From Flavobacterium psychrotrophum (lineage in GTDB: Bacteria; Bacteroidota; Bacteroidia; Flavobacteriales; Flavobacteriaceae): a stretch of 64,000 bases of DNA. Of this stretch, positions 1-8,579 are shown piece after piece. The stretch spans positions 4,216,001 through 4,280,000 of the forward strand of contig NZ_CP031557.1 of NCBI RefSeq assembly GCF_003403075.1, in the 5' to 3' direction. The notes under the pieces are model-generated. The model was not told where the DNA came from. It did not search any database and saw only the letters and a program-made list of their open reading frames with translations. A program made the position numbers and the translations under genes. How positions within the stretch are numbered: the stretch's first letter is position 1; every line of letters starts with the position of its first letter.

Positions 1-612
1 AGCATTTGTTTATTTACTTGATCGCGCGGATCTGTAATCCGTGCGTAAATTCCGTGAAGGATATGGTAGCTAAATCACGGATCACAGATCCGCGCCATCT
101 AATTGTTGGCTAGGGAGGTATTCATTCAGGCGTTTGTCATGCTGATGAAGGAAGCATTTGTTTATTTACTTGATCGCGCGGATCTGTGATCCGTGCGTAA
201 ATTCCGTTAAGGGGCATGGTTGATAAGTCACGGATCACAGATCCGCGCCATCTAATTGTTGGCTAGGGAGGTATTCATTCAGGCGTTTGTCATGCTGATG
301 AAGGAAGCATTTGTTTATTTACTTGATCGCGCGGATCTGTGATCCGTGCGTAAATTCCGTTAAGGGGCATGGTTGATAAGTCACGGATCACAGATCCGCG
401 CCATCTAATTGTTGGCTAGGGAGGTATTCATTCAGGCGTTTGTCATGCTGATGAAGGAAGCATTTGTTTATTTACTTGATCGCGCGAATCTGTGATCCGT
501 GCGTAAATTCCGTTAAGGGGCATGGTTGATAAGTCACGGATCACAGATCCGCGCCATCTAATTGTTGGCTAAGGAGGTATTCACTCAGGCGTTTGTCATG
601 CTGACGGAGGAA
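1..612. repeat. Four-unit tandem array of a 152-153 bp repeat carrying R2 hairpins
   Basis: The word gcatttgtttatttacttg starts at 2, 154, 307 and 460, giving periods of 152, 153 and 153 bp. The last unit diverges near 600. Each unit contains an inverted repeat, cgcggatctgtgatccgtg and its exact complement, with a 33-bp spacer (in unit 1 the arms are 25-43 and 77-95, one mismatch). Each unit ends with the left end of the R1 repeat (tttgtcatgctgatgaagg). Nothing in it looks coding. The same R2 hairpin recurs, degenerate, near 14.7, 15.15, 45.8 and 46.0 kb. Confidence 0.95.
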
Positions 613-687
613 GCATCTCAAATTGATTTTCTCGCAAAGCCGCAAAGAGATCCTTCGACTCCGCTGCGCTGCGCTCAGGATGACAAA
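592..687. repeat. R1 palindromic repeat, complete copy
   Basis: The copy starts tttgtcatgctga and ends tcaggatgacaaa; these ends are inverted repeats with one mismatch. A second inner pair is ggaagcatctc and gagatccttc. It continues directly from the fourth unit of the tandem array and ends 50 bp before the stop codon of the next minus-strand gene. The gap 688-736 carries the short gaagct...caaccg motif that follows R1 copies elsewhere in the prophage. Confidence 0.9.
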
Positions 688-736
688 CCACATGCCCATG
701 ACCCGAGTGAAGCTCCCAACAACCGTCAACCGACAA

Positions 737-1881
737 CTATAAAGTCTGAGTATACCGCACCGGCAGTTCAATATCAAAGGTAAAATTAGTGAGTGCCTCA
801 CGCGGATTCCTGATGCGGGCAGCTGTGGTTTTAACAGAAACTTCTATCCAGCTGCGGTAGTCGCTCTGGCTGTAAGGTGCACCGGTAAAGAGATATACCT
901 TGGGACTTTCGAGCAGATTTTGAACAATGTTTCGCTGGGCATCGGTAAGGAGTTCGGCTACTATTTTTACGGTATCTTGTACTTCACGGCCTATTTGGGC
1001 AGTACGGGCAAAGGTGTTTTCGAGGTTTTCAAAATCACGGTCGAGTTCGCCGAGTGATTTTGCACTACGGTCTACCGCATAGGTGTTTTCAAAAAGCCAG
1101 TAGCTGTAGCCACCCTGGGCATTAAACCATTTAAGATATATGCCGGGGCAGGCAGCAGCTTTGTCAAGCAGTATAAACTTAACATCAGCAGGAGCATCTA
1201 AAGAGCGTTGCAACTTAAGGCGGTTATAACCATCTACCAGTGGCAGCGTGTCTTCGAGGGTTTCATTAGTACGGCCATCGCTAAGAAATAACCGTGTAGC
1301 CCCTCTGCCGAAAGGCTGAATGTTTGCTGCGCAAGGTTTGTGCTGTTTGTAATGGTTAGTGTATCTTCTTTACTAAACAGTGCCATATCAAACGGGTAAC
1401 CCTCCCAGTATTTTAGGTAGGTGGTATTGGCAGCATCGGGCAGTGGGGGCGATAGCACCAGCATTTCGTTAACCGTGTGGGGTGTATAGCTGCCTATTTG
1501 CTGTGTAGCTGCCAGCCAGGTAAGGTTTTGCGTATCATTTTCTATAATATCGTTTCTGCTGTCGTATACCCAAAAGTTAACCTGCTTTTGCAGTACTGCC
1601 GCCCCATGGCCGTAAATAAAACTTTCGGGAGCTGTGGTAACAAGGTTGGTTACGGTAGTGTCGTCAAAATTATTAGTGTTGATGAGCGCCGAAACATACG
1701 CCTTAAAGTTGAAGTAAAACACAGCATCGGGCGACGGGTACAACCTTATGGTACTGCCATTGCCAATTTGAATAACAGCATAATCAGGTTCAGTAAGAAA
1801 AGAGCTTTTAAAGCGCACCACATCATTATTGTAAGCCATGCGCAGGCGGTCGGCATTTATGGGCTGGGTAAATTGTATCAT
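737..1881 (-). pseudogene. Frameshifted prophage late gene, probably virion-associated, function unknown
   Basis: Two adjacent minus-strand frames read as one protein. The upstream frame (1234-1881) opens MIQFTQPINADRLRM and loses sense after its FSLSAEG segment. The downstream frame is continuous and sensible from that exact point (ATRLFLSDGRTNETLEDT) to its stop at 737. They meet at a run of four C on the plus strand (1300-1303, G4 in the gene); one extra G would restore a single protein of about 380 residues. An initiation codon for the downstream half alone would have to be a TTG at 1213, inside the conserved-looking sequence. The start overlaps the preceding gene by 4 nt, so it belongs to the prophage late operon. 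I do not recognise the family; the position suggests a tail or neck protein. The indel could be real decay or a sequencing error. Confidence 0.75.
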
Positions 1882-2336
1882 GCAAAGGCGGTGTTTAGGT
1901 AAGCCAGAATATCAGCGGTGAAGTCTTGTACATACAGTGGCGTTACGGCATCGAGTATCTGCTGAATGCGCTGTGGGGTAGCAGTATTTTCAACTATATC
2001 CTCAGCACCTTTTTTGGGTTGCCAGCCCTGGCGTGCAATTTTTCGTGCTATGAGGTAGGCGAGGCTGGCGGTAGTTATTTCGCCTTTAAGCCGTGCAGCA
2101 ATGCCTTTTTGAGTAATCCACTTTTCTATGGCTTCGCTGGGCGGTGCCTTACCGGGTTTACGGCCGTTAATGTAATCATCTGCCACTATGGTAAAACCGT
2201 TGGGCAACTCCTGCACCTGCACACTGTCGCCCCAGTTACCCGATGCTTCCATGCCACTGGCCTCATACTTTGCCACGATTTCATCGCGGAGTTTTTCAAA
2301 CTCGGCACGCAGCGTTTCTTTAATGTTACTGTTCAT
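1878..2336 (-). CDS. Prophage late protein, neck/tail-completion-like by position
   Basis: 152 residues from the ATG at 2336 (MNSNIKETLRAEFEKL). An in-frame extension to 2399 reads through the upstream gene and looks spurious. The protein is mostly helical and charged. The middle segment INGRKPGKAPP followed by a helix and a TQKGIAAR stretch resembles small head-tail joining proteins of Bacteroidetes prophages, but I cannot name a family. It overlaps the upstream gene by 11 nt and the downstream gene by 4 nt, so the three are translationally coupled in one operon. Confidence 0.7.
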   Translation of the reverse strand: MNSNIKETLRAEFEKLRDEIVAKYEASGMEASGNWGDSVQVQELPNGFTIVADDYINGRKPGKAPPSEAIEKWITQKGIAARLKGEITTASLAYLIARKIARQGWQPKKGAEDIVENTATPQRIQQILDAVTPLYVQDFTADILAYLNTAFA

Positions 2337-2778
2337 AATTGGCAGGAATACGAACCTTATAGGTACAAAGCAGCCCGTCCATATTGGCATCGAGCGCATC
2401 GGTAACGTCTATGTTTTCCCACTGGCTTACCTCGGCCTGCACGCATGCCAGGCTGTTGCCCAACTCACTAAAGATGATAATTAGCGGCTCTATACCGGTG
2501 GTATATTTAGAGGTTTCGGGCATGCCGGTTTCGGCAAAATAAGGCTGGTTGAAGTCAGCGTGCTTAACCAGAAAGAACTTGCCCTCATAGTCTACCGCTT
2601 CTATTTTAGTACCCGATGTGTTGTAGCTGCTCTTGCGGTTGGTAAACTCGTGCAGCAGGTATATCTTATCGGTTTCGAGGGTACTGTCGAGTAGGTTTAG
2701 GGCTGCTTTCTTGCCATAGTGATATTCTATCTGGTGGGTATTGGCAAGGTTGTTTAGTATGCGTACGATGTCTTTCAT
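2326..2778 (-). CDS. Hypothetical prophage late protein
   Basis: 150 residues from the ATG at 2778 (MKDIVRILNNLANTH); a longer frame to 2826 has a poor lysine-rich start. No domain recognised. It ends 11 nt inside the next gene (start 2336), typical of a compact phage late operon. There is no signal peptide or membrane segment. Upstream (2827-3246) is repeat DNA rather than another gene, so either the operon has been interrupted by repeats or genes have been lost here. Confidence 0.7.
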   Translation of the reverse strand: MKDIVRILNNLANTHQIEYHYGKKAALNLLDSTLETDKIYLLHEFTNRKSSYNTSGTKIEAVDYEGKFFLVKHADFNQPYFAETGMPETSKYTTGIEPLIIIFSELGNSLACVQAEVSQWENIDVTDALDANMDGLLCTYKVRIPANYEQ

Positions 2779-2826
2779 TGTGATTTTTTGTTTAAGATTT
2801 GAGGTTGTTTTTGTTAAGAGCTTCAC

Positions 2827-3246
2827 TCTTGTGATTTAGAACGTGGGTGAAGCGGATGCTGCGCAGGCGCGGATTCAACGGATTTTTTAGCGATACGTTT
2901 TGTCATGCTGACCTGCCTTTGCCGGCAGGCAGGCAATAGGAAGCATCTCTAACAAGTGTAATTGATTTTCTCGCAAAGCCGCTGAGTCGCAAAGTTGAGA
3001 CCCTTCGACTCCGCTGCGCTGCGCTCAGGATGACAAACCGCATAGATGGATCTGCAGTTGCGTAGCCTCTACGCTATCCGAGCATGCCTGCTGGCAAAGC
3101 GCAAACTTGAGGTCTTTCGCTGAGTAAGGCAAGGCACTATTTGTCATGCTGACGATAGGAAGCATCTCAGGAGTTGAATTTCTCAGAGAGGTGCTGGGGC
3201 GAGGACTTTTGAGTGAAGCTTCTGCCTACTGCAAACTGAATACTAA
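2827..3246. repeat. Gene-free stretch with one full and one half R1 repeat
   Basis: A full R1 copy spans 2898-3037 and carries the GC-rich palindrome insert (cctgcctttgccggcaggc) just inside its left end. A left-half copy begins at 3141. Between them are short fragments without a recognisable product. No convincing coding frame is present; the frames that exist simply translate the repeats. Confidence 0.85.
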
Positions 3247-3786
3247 TTACTGCCTACTCAATTTACTATACTCCGCTTCTACTTCATTCTGGGTTTTGGT
3301 TTGTGCCAGGAGGCTGAAAATTTCGCCGTAAGGCTTGCGGCCGAGGTCAAACGGGTATTGCCCAAACATTTTGCCGAGTTGCAGCAGCGGAAGGGTATCG
3401 CTGTAGGGCTTAAGTTTATCGGCACCGGCCATGTGCCATAAGTGGCTATCAGTGCTCAGGGTTTGCAGTAATCTGGCTTCAGTTTCTATAATGCGGGTAA
3501 ACTCGGCAATCATAAACTTTCGGGCAGCAAAATATTCGGTTATCGGCGCACGCCAGAAATCCCTTTTGCTTACGCCAAAGCAAATCTCAAACAGTTTTTG
3601 TATTCCTGCCCAGCCTGTAACCTTTGGCAGTAGCCGAATGCAGTATTTTACGTTGGCATAGGGCATAGCACTAATGTCCATTTGTTTATTGGCGAATGTG
3701 TTTTTAGGGTTTAGGTATTCGAGTATGCTGTCGTAAGTCAGGGTGTCGCGCAGGGCAGTGTATTGGCGGAGGGTGAGGTTTTTCAT
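3247..3786 (-). CDS. Hypothetical prophage protein downstream of the terminase
   Basis: 179 residues starting MKNLTLRQYTALRDTL at 3786. It is soluble with no signal peptide, and has a YCIRLLPK segment and an aromatic-rich middle (KRDFWRAPITEYFAARKF). It is separated from the terminase large-subunit gene by about 870 bp of repeats. In many prophages this position would hold portal or head genes, but the sequence does not resemble a portal protein. Function unknown. The coding frame is clean and protein-like in composition. Confidence 0.65.
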   Translation of the reverse strand: MKNLTLRQYTALRDTLTYDSILEYLNPKNTFANKQMDISAMPYANVKYCIRLLPKVTGWAGIQKLFEICFGVSKRDFWRAPITEYFAARKFMIAEFTRIIETEARLLQTLSTDSHLWHMAGADKLKPYSDTLPLLQLGKMFGQYPFDLGRKPYGEIFSLLAQTKTQNEVEAEYSKLSRQ

Positions 3787-3806
3787 TTATTGTGGATTTG
3801 TTAATG

Positions 3807-3862
3807 GTTATCGGTTGATGGTTATCGGTTGATGGTTGCCGGTTGATGGTTGCCGGTTGTCG
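3807..3862. repeat. Four copies of a 14-bp tandem repeat
   Basis: gttatcggttgatg occurs twice (3807-3820, 3821-3834), then gttgccggttgatg (3835-3848) and gttgccggttgtcg (3849-3862). The complement of this sequence (caaccggcaaccatcaac) sits next to the stop codons of several prophage genes (around 4630, 8780, 9160 and 720). Here it lies just upstream of a start codon. Confidence 0.85.
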
Positions 3863-3865
3863 GGC

Positions 3866-4222
3866 AGCTTCACGCAGATTTTGTCTAGCTGTTTTCCATG
3901 TCGACGATAGGAGACATCTCTATTCAATTTACTTCGCTTCTTGGTGAGGTGTTTTATACCGCAGAGTTGCACAGAGGGTACACAGAGATGCACAGAGGTT
4001 TTGAGTTAACCTCCTACGGAGTGCGAACGCAGAGGAGCTTCACTCAGCTTTTGTCTAGCTGTTTTCCATGTCGACGATAGGAGACATCTCTATTCAATTT
4101 ACTTCGCTTCTTGGTGAGGTATTTTATACCGCAGAGTTGCACAGAGGGTACACAGAGATGCACAGAGGTTTTGAGTTAACCTCCTACGGAGTGAGAACGC
4201 AGAGGAGCTTCACTCAGCTTTT
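3866..4222. repeat. Two tandem 170-bp repeats plus start of a third
   Basis: The block beginning agcttcac starts at 3866, 4036 and 4206. Copies one and two are nearly identical. Each contains a diverged R1-like segment (catgtcgacgataggagac) and a palindrome-rich stretch with agttgcacagagggtacac. Open frames of 60-72 codons across it are duplicated repeat translations and not genes. Confidence 0.9.
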
Positions 4223-4231
4223 GCCTTTACG

Positions 4232-4366
4232 TTTTATCATGCTGACCTGCCTTTGCCGGCAGGCAGGCGATAGGAAGCATCTCTAACAAGTGTAATTGAT
4301 TTTCTCGCAAAGCCGCTGAGTCGCAAAGTTGAGATCCTTCGACTCCGCTGCGCTCAGGATGACAAA
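4232..4366. repeat. R1 repeat with GC-rich palindrome insert
   Basis: Starts ttttatcatgctga and ends tcaggatgacaaa. It contains the cctgcctttgccggcagg insert after the left end, and the agttgagatccttcgactc right half. Nearly identical in sequence to the copy at 2898-3037. Confidence 0.9.
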
Positions 4367-4493
4367 TTGTGCAGTTAAAATCCGTGAGAATCCACGACTG
4401 CGCAGCACCCGAGTCACCTGCCTGCCGGCAGGCAGGTCCGCGTTCCCTTTTCATTCTTAGCTCTGTTTCTATGTTTATTACTGTAAGGTGCTA

Positions 4494-4589
4494 TTTGTTA
4501 TGCTAATAATAGGAAGTCTAGAGATTGAATTTTCGCAAAGCCGCAAAGTTGAGATCCTTCGACTCCGTTCCTCCGCTCAGGATGACAAA
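4494..4589. repeat. R1 repeat downstream of the terminase gene
   Basis: Starts tttgttatgctaa and ends tcaggatgacaaa. It is followed by gaagctgcccgacaacc and caaccggcaaccatcaac, which runs up to the terminase stop codon at 4654. A separate copy of the small palindrome (cctgcctgccggcaggcagg) lies at about 4419-4436. Confidence 0.9.
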
Positions 4590-4653
4590 CCGACCAGGTA
4601 GCAGGTCTGATTGAAGCTGCCCGACAACCAACAACCGGCAACCATCAACTATT

Positions 4654-5982
4654 CTATCCAATACGAACCCGGGCACTATAACTCTTTCGCAGCGCAAACC
4701 AATACCGCATCATGATGCTGTCCCACTCATCGGGCGATCGGCCTATGAGTTCTTTAACACGCTCTTTTGGGAGGATGCCCTGCCTGCCATCGCGGTCAAT
4801 GTCTTTTAGTTTTACCTGTTCCATTTCTTCGGTGGTGGTTTGCTGTACGGTGTCGCTGGTGCAAATCTCTCCCGAAAGGCGGTTGGTTATCATCTCGGCC
4901 ATTTTGATGCTGCACTGGCTTTTAAGGTTGTCAAAGTTAGGCTTGATGTAGGCATTGCCCTCGCGCATTTCGAGCGGACTCGAATTATTGATGAAGCCCT
5001 TACATTTCAGGAAGTCGACTACCCCGCCGCCCACCCCGTCTTCATCGGCAATAATGTTGCTTAGCGCAATGCCGTGTTTTGTCTGGAGTATGCGTGCACG
5101 GCCTACCACCTCGTCCAGCCCTGATTTTGCAATGGCCTCGCGGGCAATGCACACCCAGCCGTGCCAAATGCGAAATACTGTTTTATCGCGACCCTTGCGG
5201 GCAACGTCTATGGTCATGTACTTAAGCCCTTGCTGCGGAATGTGGATGGGGTTGAAATAGTCGGCAATGGCATCGCGGTCTATCAGGGTTGCGGGGTCGT
5301 CATCATACTCCCAGTTGCCAAAGTAAAGGCGTTCGCGGCTGTTTTTATCGAGCCGCAAAAGCGATTGCAGATAGCTGGGGTGCAAGTGCGGATTGTCCGT
5401 AGGCAGGCTCTGGATAAAGCGGCGGTGCGGTGCTAGCAATCCATCGCGGCAGGGTTTGTAGAACTCCTTATATGCCCAGTTTTTTGCAGGGTTACAGCTG
5501 CCCAGCATCTTGGGTATAAGGCCATATTCGGTAAGCTTATAACGAATGCGGCTCTTAACAATTTGCCATGCGTGATAGGCCACCTGGCTGCATTCGTCTA
5601 TAAAAGCACCGGTAATTTCTAGCGAACCCAGGCTGTCAAAATTGGGATCAGACGGGTAGTAGAACAAATCTTTAAGCAGTATCTGGCTGCCGTTTTTAAA
5701 CTGGATAATATGCTCTACCGACTTATAGCTGAACTGGTTGCCCAGCTTTAGCAGCGTGGCAAGCTCAAAAAAGGTATTGAGCGTGGTTTCTTTAAGGGTT
5801 TTGAGCTTGCTGCGCCCCATGAGCCAGCGCGTACCGGGGTATTTTTGGCACATTTCTATAAGCCACAGGCATCCCAGGGCACTCTTGCCACCACCGGCAG
5901 CACCGCCATAAAGCACCTCTTCGGTAAGGTTGTCTTTAAGGTAATAAATGGCGTGTTCCTGTTTAATGAGCAGCTTCATCAT
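4654..5982 (-). CDS. Phage terminase large subunit (TerL)
   Basis: The motor that packages phage DNA into the prohead, with a C-terminal nuclease that cuts the concatemer. The N-terminal ATPase has a Walker A loop GGAAGGGKS at about residues 26-34 and a Walker B-like GAFIDEC near 127. The C-terminal RNase H-like nuclease has acidic motifs TIDVARKGRDKT (near 255) and ADEDGVGGG (near 310). About 442 residues, normal for the family. I chose the ATG at 5982; an in-frame ATG at 6003 is possible. The start overlaps the end of the small-subunit gene by 20 nt, the usual terS-terL pairing. The frame is intact and GC-rich compared with the HipA cassette. Confidence 0.95.
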   Translation of the reverse strand: MMKLLIKQEHAIYYLKDNLTEEVLYGGAAGGGKSALGCLWLIEMCQKYPGTRWLMGRSKLKTLKETTLNTFFELATLLKLGNQFSYKSVEHIIQFKNGSQILLKDLFYYPSDPNFDSLGSLEITGAFIDECSQVAYHAWQIVKSRIRYKLTEYGLIPKMLGSCNPAKNWAYKEFYKPCRDGLLAPHRRFIQSLPTDNPHLHPSYLQSLLRLDKNSRERLYFGNWEYDDDPATLIDRDAIADYFNPIHIPQQGLKYMTIDVARKGRDKTVFRIWHGWVCIAREAIAKSGLDEVVGRARILQTKHGIALSNIIADEDGVGGGVVDFLKCKGFINNSSPLEMREGNAYIKPNFDNLKSQCSIKMAEMITNRLSGEICTSDTVQQTTTEEMEQVKLKDIDRDGRQGILPKERVKELIGRSPDEWDSIMMRYWFALRKSYSARVRIG

Positions 5983-6484
5983 CGCCCAGCGGATTTTGGC
6001 CATAGCCCAAATTAAGGGTTACGCCGCGCTGTTGCGGGTCATCGGCATCGTCATACTTTTCGTTCCACTGTTTTGGGTTGCGGTTGCGCAGCCAGAACTG
6101 CTGCGAACGGAAGTCGGCCGGAATGTGCTTTTCTACCTCTACAATTTCTACGCGTTCTTTCTCTACACGCTTGCCGTTTTCGTCGTAGTAAATTTCCTTG
6201 CATTTAATGGGCTGGCGGGTGGTAATAACCCTGTCTAACGTTGCCTGGTATAGCGAAGCCACGACTTCGAGGTCGGCCATTTTTTTGCCGCGCAGCAGGG
6301 CATCTTTAAACTCGGCGTGCTGTTTTTTCCAGTAGAGTATGGTGTCGCGGCTTACGCCAAACCATGCCGCCAGCGATCCGTCTGTAGCGCCGATAATGCA
6401 GAGTTTTTGTGCCTGCGAGGCATAATCAGGGTTATATGCGGGTTTGGGTTTTCTGGGTACGGAAGCAGGGGTTGCTGCTTTCAT
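5963..6484 (-). CDS. Phage terminase small subunit (TerS)
   Basis: 173 residues. Binds the packaging site and hands DNA to TerL. The N-terminal half has a helix-turn-helix of the terminase type: ATDGSLAAWFGVSRDTILYWKKQ, with LAAWFGVS as the turn region, then a helical oligomerisation segment. The C-terminal part is acidic. Immediately upstream of, and overlapping, terL. The preceding gene ends at 6528 with a terminator, so terS probably needs its own promoter or read-through; I see no clear -7 box in the 40-nt gap. Confidence 0.9.
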   Translation of the reverse strand: MKAATPASVPRKPKPAYNPDYASQAQKLCIIGATDGSLAAWFGVSRDTILYWKKQHAEFKDALLRGKKMADLEVVASLYQATLDRVITTRQPIKCKEIYYDENGKRVEKERVEIVEVEKHIPADFRSQQFWLRNRNPKQWNEKYDDADDPQQRGVTLNLGYGQNPLGDDEAAH

Positions 6485-6518
6485 GTTGGGGTGGTTAGGG
6501 GAATATTGGGTAAAGAAA

Positions 6519-6541
6519 AACCCTCAGTTAGGTTGAGGGTT
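6519..6541 (-). terminator. Rho-independent terminator ending the HipA-DUF3037 unit
   Basis: On the minus strand, aaccctca pairs with tgagggtt around a 7-nt loop, followed by tttctttaccc. The hairpin includes the TAA stop of the DUF3037-like gene (6528-6530), so transcription of the two-gene cassette should end right at its last codon. Confidence 0.75.
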
Positions 6542-7382
6542 CTTTTTCAAAATAAGGAGTAACCCCTTTATTTTCGATGTATTCTCTGATCTTATCGGTT
6601 TCGCTAAAATCAATATATTCAACTAATTTATTGTTCTTAACATATGTCCAGGCCTGATGTTTTCTTATTTGGATCTTATCAGGCTCTCGTCCGATAATAA
6701 AATATTTACCGTCTTTTTTATCTTTAGAATTTGCGGCGGTTGCAAAAGTTACATATTTATTCAAATCACTCTCCAGGTAATAAACATGTTTGGAGAAATC
6801 AATGGTTTGCCCTGCTACTATAATTCCATTCTTGCCGATAAAGTCAACAGTTACAGGTGTAATTAGTTCTTCAAATTCAAAGGGAGTAATTGTTTGTTGT
6901 ATGTTAACTTTGCCCTCTATTTTTGGGAATAGTGCAATTTCTACCTGTTGCTCAAAGGTGGTTTCAGCATCTTCTATCATTTCTTCATAGCGGAAGATGT
7001 ACTTTTCAAAAATTCTTTTAAAATTTTCCTGATTAAGGGGTATGTCAATCGACTTTACCTCAGAAAAAGAAACAAGATTATTATTATACCTATGCAAATA
7101 AGACATATATGATTCTTGAACCCATGCCGTTTTCTTGTTGGTAATGTCAAATTTAATACTGCCTTCCTCTAAGGCTTCGTTAATATCCTTGTGCAGGCTT
7201 TTAAAGTATGTTTTCAGTATGGTGTAATTCTGAACCGGAATCAGACTTTTAATGGCCTGTAATTTTGATTCAGACACCCTAAACTGATTATTTTCATTAT
7301 CAAACATAATAAGCCCAATGCTTACTTTTTCGTCTAAAGCTGCATTAAGTGGAATGTAAACTATGCTGAAAAATGTTTTCAT
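6528..7382 (-). CDS. DUF3037-like protein, partner of the HipA-like kinase
   Basis: 284 residues from the ATG at 7382 (MKTFFSIVYIPLNAALDEK). The N-terminal block with FSIVYIP and VSIGLIMFDNE matches the pattern I know from DUF3037 proteins, which are commonly encoded beside HipA-like kinases. The C-terminal half (about residues 140-284) is lysine-rich, and I recognise no domain there. The start codon overlaps the stop of the kinase gene as ATGA, so translation is coupled. The gene is clearly AT-rich compared with the terminase genes. Role unknown: it could be an antitoxin, an adaptor or the kinase substrate. The family call is moderately sure; function is not. Confidence 0.7.
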   Translation of the reverse strand: MKTFFSIVYIPLNAALDEKVSIGLIMFDNENNQFRVSESKLQAIKSLIPVQNYTILKTYFKSLHKDINEALEEGSIKFDITNKKTAWVQESYMSYLHRYNNNLVSFSEVKSIDIPLNQENFKRIFEKYIFRYEEMIEDAETTFEQQVEIALFPKIEGKVNIQQTITPFEFEELITPVTVDFIGKNGIIVAGQTIDFSKHVYYLESDLNKYVTFATAANSKDKKDGKYFIIGREPDKIQIRKHQAWTYVKNNKLVEYIDFSETDKIREYIENKGVTPYFEKEPST

Positions 7383-8194
7383 TTGTTGTAAAACTTTATC
7401 TGAATGAATGACCTGAAAGATGTTATACAATCTTTAAGCCATTTTTCGTTAAACAATTGTTTTCTGAGATTTTCTTCAAGTGCTTCAGTATCAATTTTCC
7501 ATTCGGCGGGTATAAGACTGATGATGTTTGGAAGAGCTTCTTTGCATTCAGATACGCAAAGGTAGAAAGTTTCTACAATGTTATCGACTGCTGTCTCTAA
7601 TTTTGTGCCTTTTTTAAATAATATACTGGTTAAGTCTGTGTTTATAATTGATTCATCTTCTGTAATCTGAGCCAAACCGTATTTTAGGCTCCCGGAGTTA
7701 AAAATTTCTCCATGGTCAAATACGCAGAATCTATAATCTGATATATCTGTAATATTCAATAACAAATTACTGTTATTGTGTGTCCGGTCTTCGTTGCTTA
7801 ACCAAATATCAAACAACCCAATCAGTAACAGGTCTTCCTTTTGTTTGATTTTCTTTCTAAAAGAGTGATCTTCAAAAATGGAAGTTGAAGATTTATCGAC
7901 ATGAATAGAACTCTTTAGATAAAAGGATCCAAAGCATAGCTTTCTGAAATTTCGAATCTGGAGCGATTTGTTTTGGGGTATGTGTTCATCTTGTGCGTTT
8001 ATTAAACAAATACCAGGCGTATCTAAACCCCACACCTGTGCAAATTTAGATCCTAATATCTCATTGATGAGTTTATAAGGATCATTATGCTTAAGTACCC
8101 AATCATTTAAATCATCACAGGTTACTAACAGCGGTTTTGCACCGGTGTCATACACTTTCGTAGCCTGATGAATGGTTTTTCGTACTGGTAGCAC
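7379..8194 (-). CDS. HipA-like (HipA_2) Ser/Thr kinase-domain protein
   Basis: 271 residues from a GTG at 8194. Kinase signatures of the HipA fold are visible: a catalytic loop NEDRTHNNSN (about residues 134-143) and a Mg-binding FDHGE (about 159) in place of DFG. The N-terminal lobe holds PLLVTCDDLNDWVLKH, the usual nucleotide-lobe strand pair with Lys at the end. It lacks the N-terminal HipA region of classical toxins, so it fits the stand-alone HipA_2 group. It forms a two-gene unit with the DUF3037-like gene. A TATATTTG box lies 23 nt upstream and a terminator follows the pair. GC is low: 17 of 60 bases in 7441-7500 against 38 of 60 in 5101-5160 of terL. This points to recent cargo in the prophage. 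Confidence 0.8.
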   Translation of the reverse strand: MLPVRKTIHQATKVYDTGAKPLLVTCDDLNDWVLKHNDPYKLINEILGSKFAQVWGLDTPGICLINAQDEHIPQNKSLQIRNFRKLCFGSFYLKSSIHVDKSSTSIFEDHSFRKKIKQKEDLLLIGLFDIWLSNEDRTHNNSNLLLNITDISDYRFCVFDHGEIFNSGSLKYGLAQITEDESIINTDLTSILFKKGTKLETAVDNIVETFYLCVSECKEALPNIISLIPAEWKIDTEALEENLRKQLFNEKWLKDCITSFRSFIQIKFYNK

Positions 8195-8216
8195 TTGGCT
8201 GGTAAATTGGTTTTAT

Positions 8217-8224
8217 CAAATATA
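8217..8224 (-). promoter_or_regulatory. -7 box of the HipA-DUF3037 cassette
   Basis: TATATTTG on the minus strand fits the Bacteroidetes consensus TAnnTTTG and lies 23 nt before the GTG start. No good -33 TTG is visible at the usual distance, so strength is uncertain. Confidence 0.55.
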
Positions 8225-8342
8225 GAACTTTTGATTATAAATACTTTAATTCATTTTCAATATGTCAAAGAACACTTTTAGTATTAAAGCCGTCAGGTCA
8301 CAAGCCGAAAGCCCCCTACAAAAACCTGCTACTTTTGCCCTG

Positions 8343-8552
8343 CTACCAGCGCTTCACGTTTCGTGAACAGTTAAACTCATCGCGGCTACTAAAGTCGGCG
8401 TGGGTGCGGAGGGAATCTTCGGCGGCGGCAAGGCAGCGTTCGTCAAAGTACTCACGAAAAAAGCTTAACACCTTAGCAATACTCAGGCTCTCGTAGAACT
8501 CGCCATACTGCCCGTTGATAATGCGGCGGAACAGAAATGCAGGGTCTTTCAT
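8343..8552 (-). CDS. Small hypothetical prophage protein
   Basis: 69 residues from the ATG at 8552 (MKDPAFLFRRIINGQYGEFYESLS). The longer frame to 8618 runs into repeat sequence and is not believable. It contains a helical segment with LSFFREYFDERCLAAAED. No family recognised. It sits between the HipA cassette and the early genes, in the same orientation, followed at 8580-8808 by repeat DNA on its upstream side. Confidence 0.5.
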   Translation of the reverse strand: MKDPAFLFRRIINGQYGEFYESLSIAKVLSFFREYFDERCLAAAEDSLRTHADFSSRDEFNCSRNVKRW

Positions 8553-8579
8553 GTTAGGGTAATTTGTTGATTCGATAAT

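Noticed and set aside
1..612. CRISPR array
   Set aside because: Units are 153 bp, contiguous and nearly identical, with no short repeat/variable spacer pattern and no cas gene nearby.
562..783. Plus-strand frame over R1 (MLAKEVFTQAFVML...)
   Set aside because: Translates the repeat; the same peptide pattern appears wherever R1 is read in that frame.
1477..2484. Plus-strand frames of 98-159 codons opposite the late prophage genes
   Set aside because: Shadow frames of the minus-strand genes, rich in Cys/Tyr/His without any domain.
3898..4286. Two overlapping 60- and 72-codon frames with the same N-terminus
   Set aside because: They are translations of the 170-bp tandem repeat and of R1; no protein-like composition and no start signal.
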